Source of the DNA: an uncultured Neomegalonema sp.
GTDB taxonomy: Bacteria; Pseudomonadota; Alphaproteobacteria; Rhodobacterales; Rhodobacteraceae
Assembly: GCA_937958345.1 (NCBI GenBank)
Contig: CALGNW010000335.1
Location: 1 to 14,760, forward strand
DNA: 14,760 nucleotides
Reading direction: 5' to 3'
This document shows, one piece after another, positions 14,665 through 14,760 of the stretch. The first letter of the stretch is position 1. Every line of letters starts with the position of its first letter. The position numbers and the translations under genes were made by a program. The notes under the pieces were generated by a model, which saw only the letters and a program-made list of their open reading frames with translations, was not told where the DNA came from and ran no database searches.

Positions 14665-14674
14665 GGAGAGCACC

Positions 14675-14760
14675 ATGCCCGCATATTGGATCGCCCATGT
14701 CGAGGTCACGGACGCAGACGCCTACGGCAAATACGCCGCGCTTGCCGGACCCGCGATTGA
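14675..14760 (+). CDS. DUF1330-family protein, N-terminal part, cut by window edge
   Basis: Twenty-eight codons are present. MPAYWIAHVEVTDADAYGKY and the following AALAGPAI match the start of the small (about 95-residue) DUF1330 proteins, a dimeric alpha-beta barrel family related to ABM-type monooxygenases with no settled function. GGAGAG lies 4 nt before the ATG, and the gap from the alaS stop is 10 nt, so it is probably co-transcribed with alaS. The remainder lies beyond the window. Confidence 0.85.
   Translation, partial: MPAYWIAHVEVTDADAYGKYAALAGPAI

Overview
The window looks like chromosomal DNA of an alphaproteobacterium, most probably of the Rhodobacterales or a near relative. The evidence is the recA-alaS order, a MttB-type methyltransferase without pyrrolysine, a DUF1330 gene after alaS, GTTC-N7-type SOS half-sites before recA, and high G+C coding sequence (a hand-counted line of alaS is about two thirds G+C). 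Everything is read from sequence by eye; family names come from recognised motifs, not from searches.

Layout. Bases 1-222 (minus) hold the first 74 codons of guaA (GMP synthase), cut by the window edge. Facing away from it, bases 473-2055 (plus) carry a compact three-gene cluster of clearly lower G+C (about half in lines counted by hand). It encodes a small three-helix membrane protein, a TIR-like protein of the DUF1863/ThsB type, and a second, different TIR-domain protein. The genes abut (0 nt, then 2 nt counted from the ancestral stop). The middle gene has an in-frame amber codon after codon 147, while its family-like C-terminus continues in the same frame for 64 codons to a second stop just before the third gene. 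This cluster is the best candidate for an undescribed immune system in the window, and it may be damaged.

Bases 2318-3610 encode a compact trimeric autotransporter adhesin (signal peptide, twelve 14-residue head repeats, asparagine-layered coiled-coil stalk, YadA-type anchor) with a good terminator. Bases 3803-5542 encode a polytopic GT-C-like membrane protein. A Tat-type multicopper oxidase (5570-6964, minus) converges on it. Divergent from the oxidase is a MttB-family methyltransferase (7122-8699). Bases 8932-10092 encode an unrecognised single-pass membrane protein with a long acidic cytoplasmic tail, ending at a strong terminator. A small exported protein of unknown role lies on the minus strand (10194-10505).

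The right third is core genome: recA (10813-11871) behind a promoter region with imperfect SOS boxes, then two hairpins, alaS (12001-14664), and the start of a DUF1330 gene (14675 onward) that probably shares the alaS transcript.

The core genes (guaA, recA, alaS) are ordinary. The accessory interest lies in the TIR cluster, in the adhesin stalk, and in several unassigned inverted repeats in regulatory gaps. No tRNA, rRNA, CRISPR array, insertion sequence or integrase was seen.
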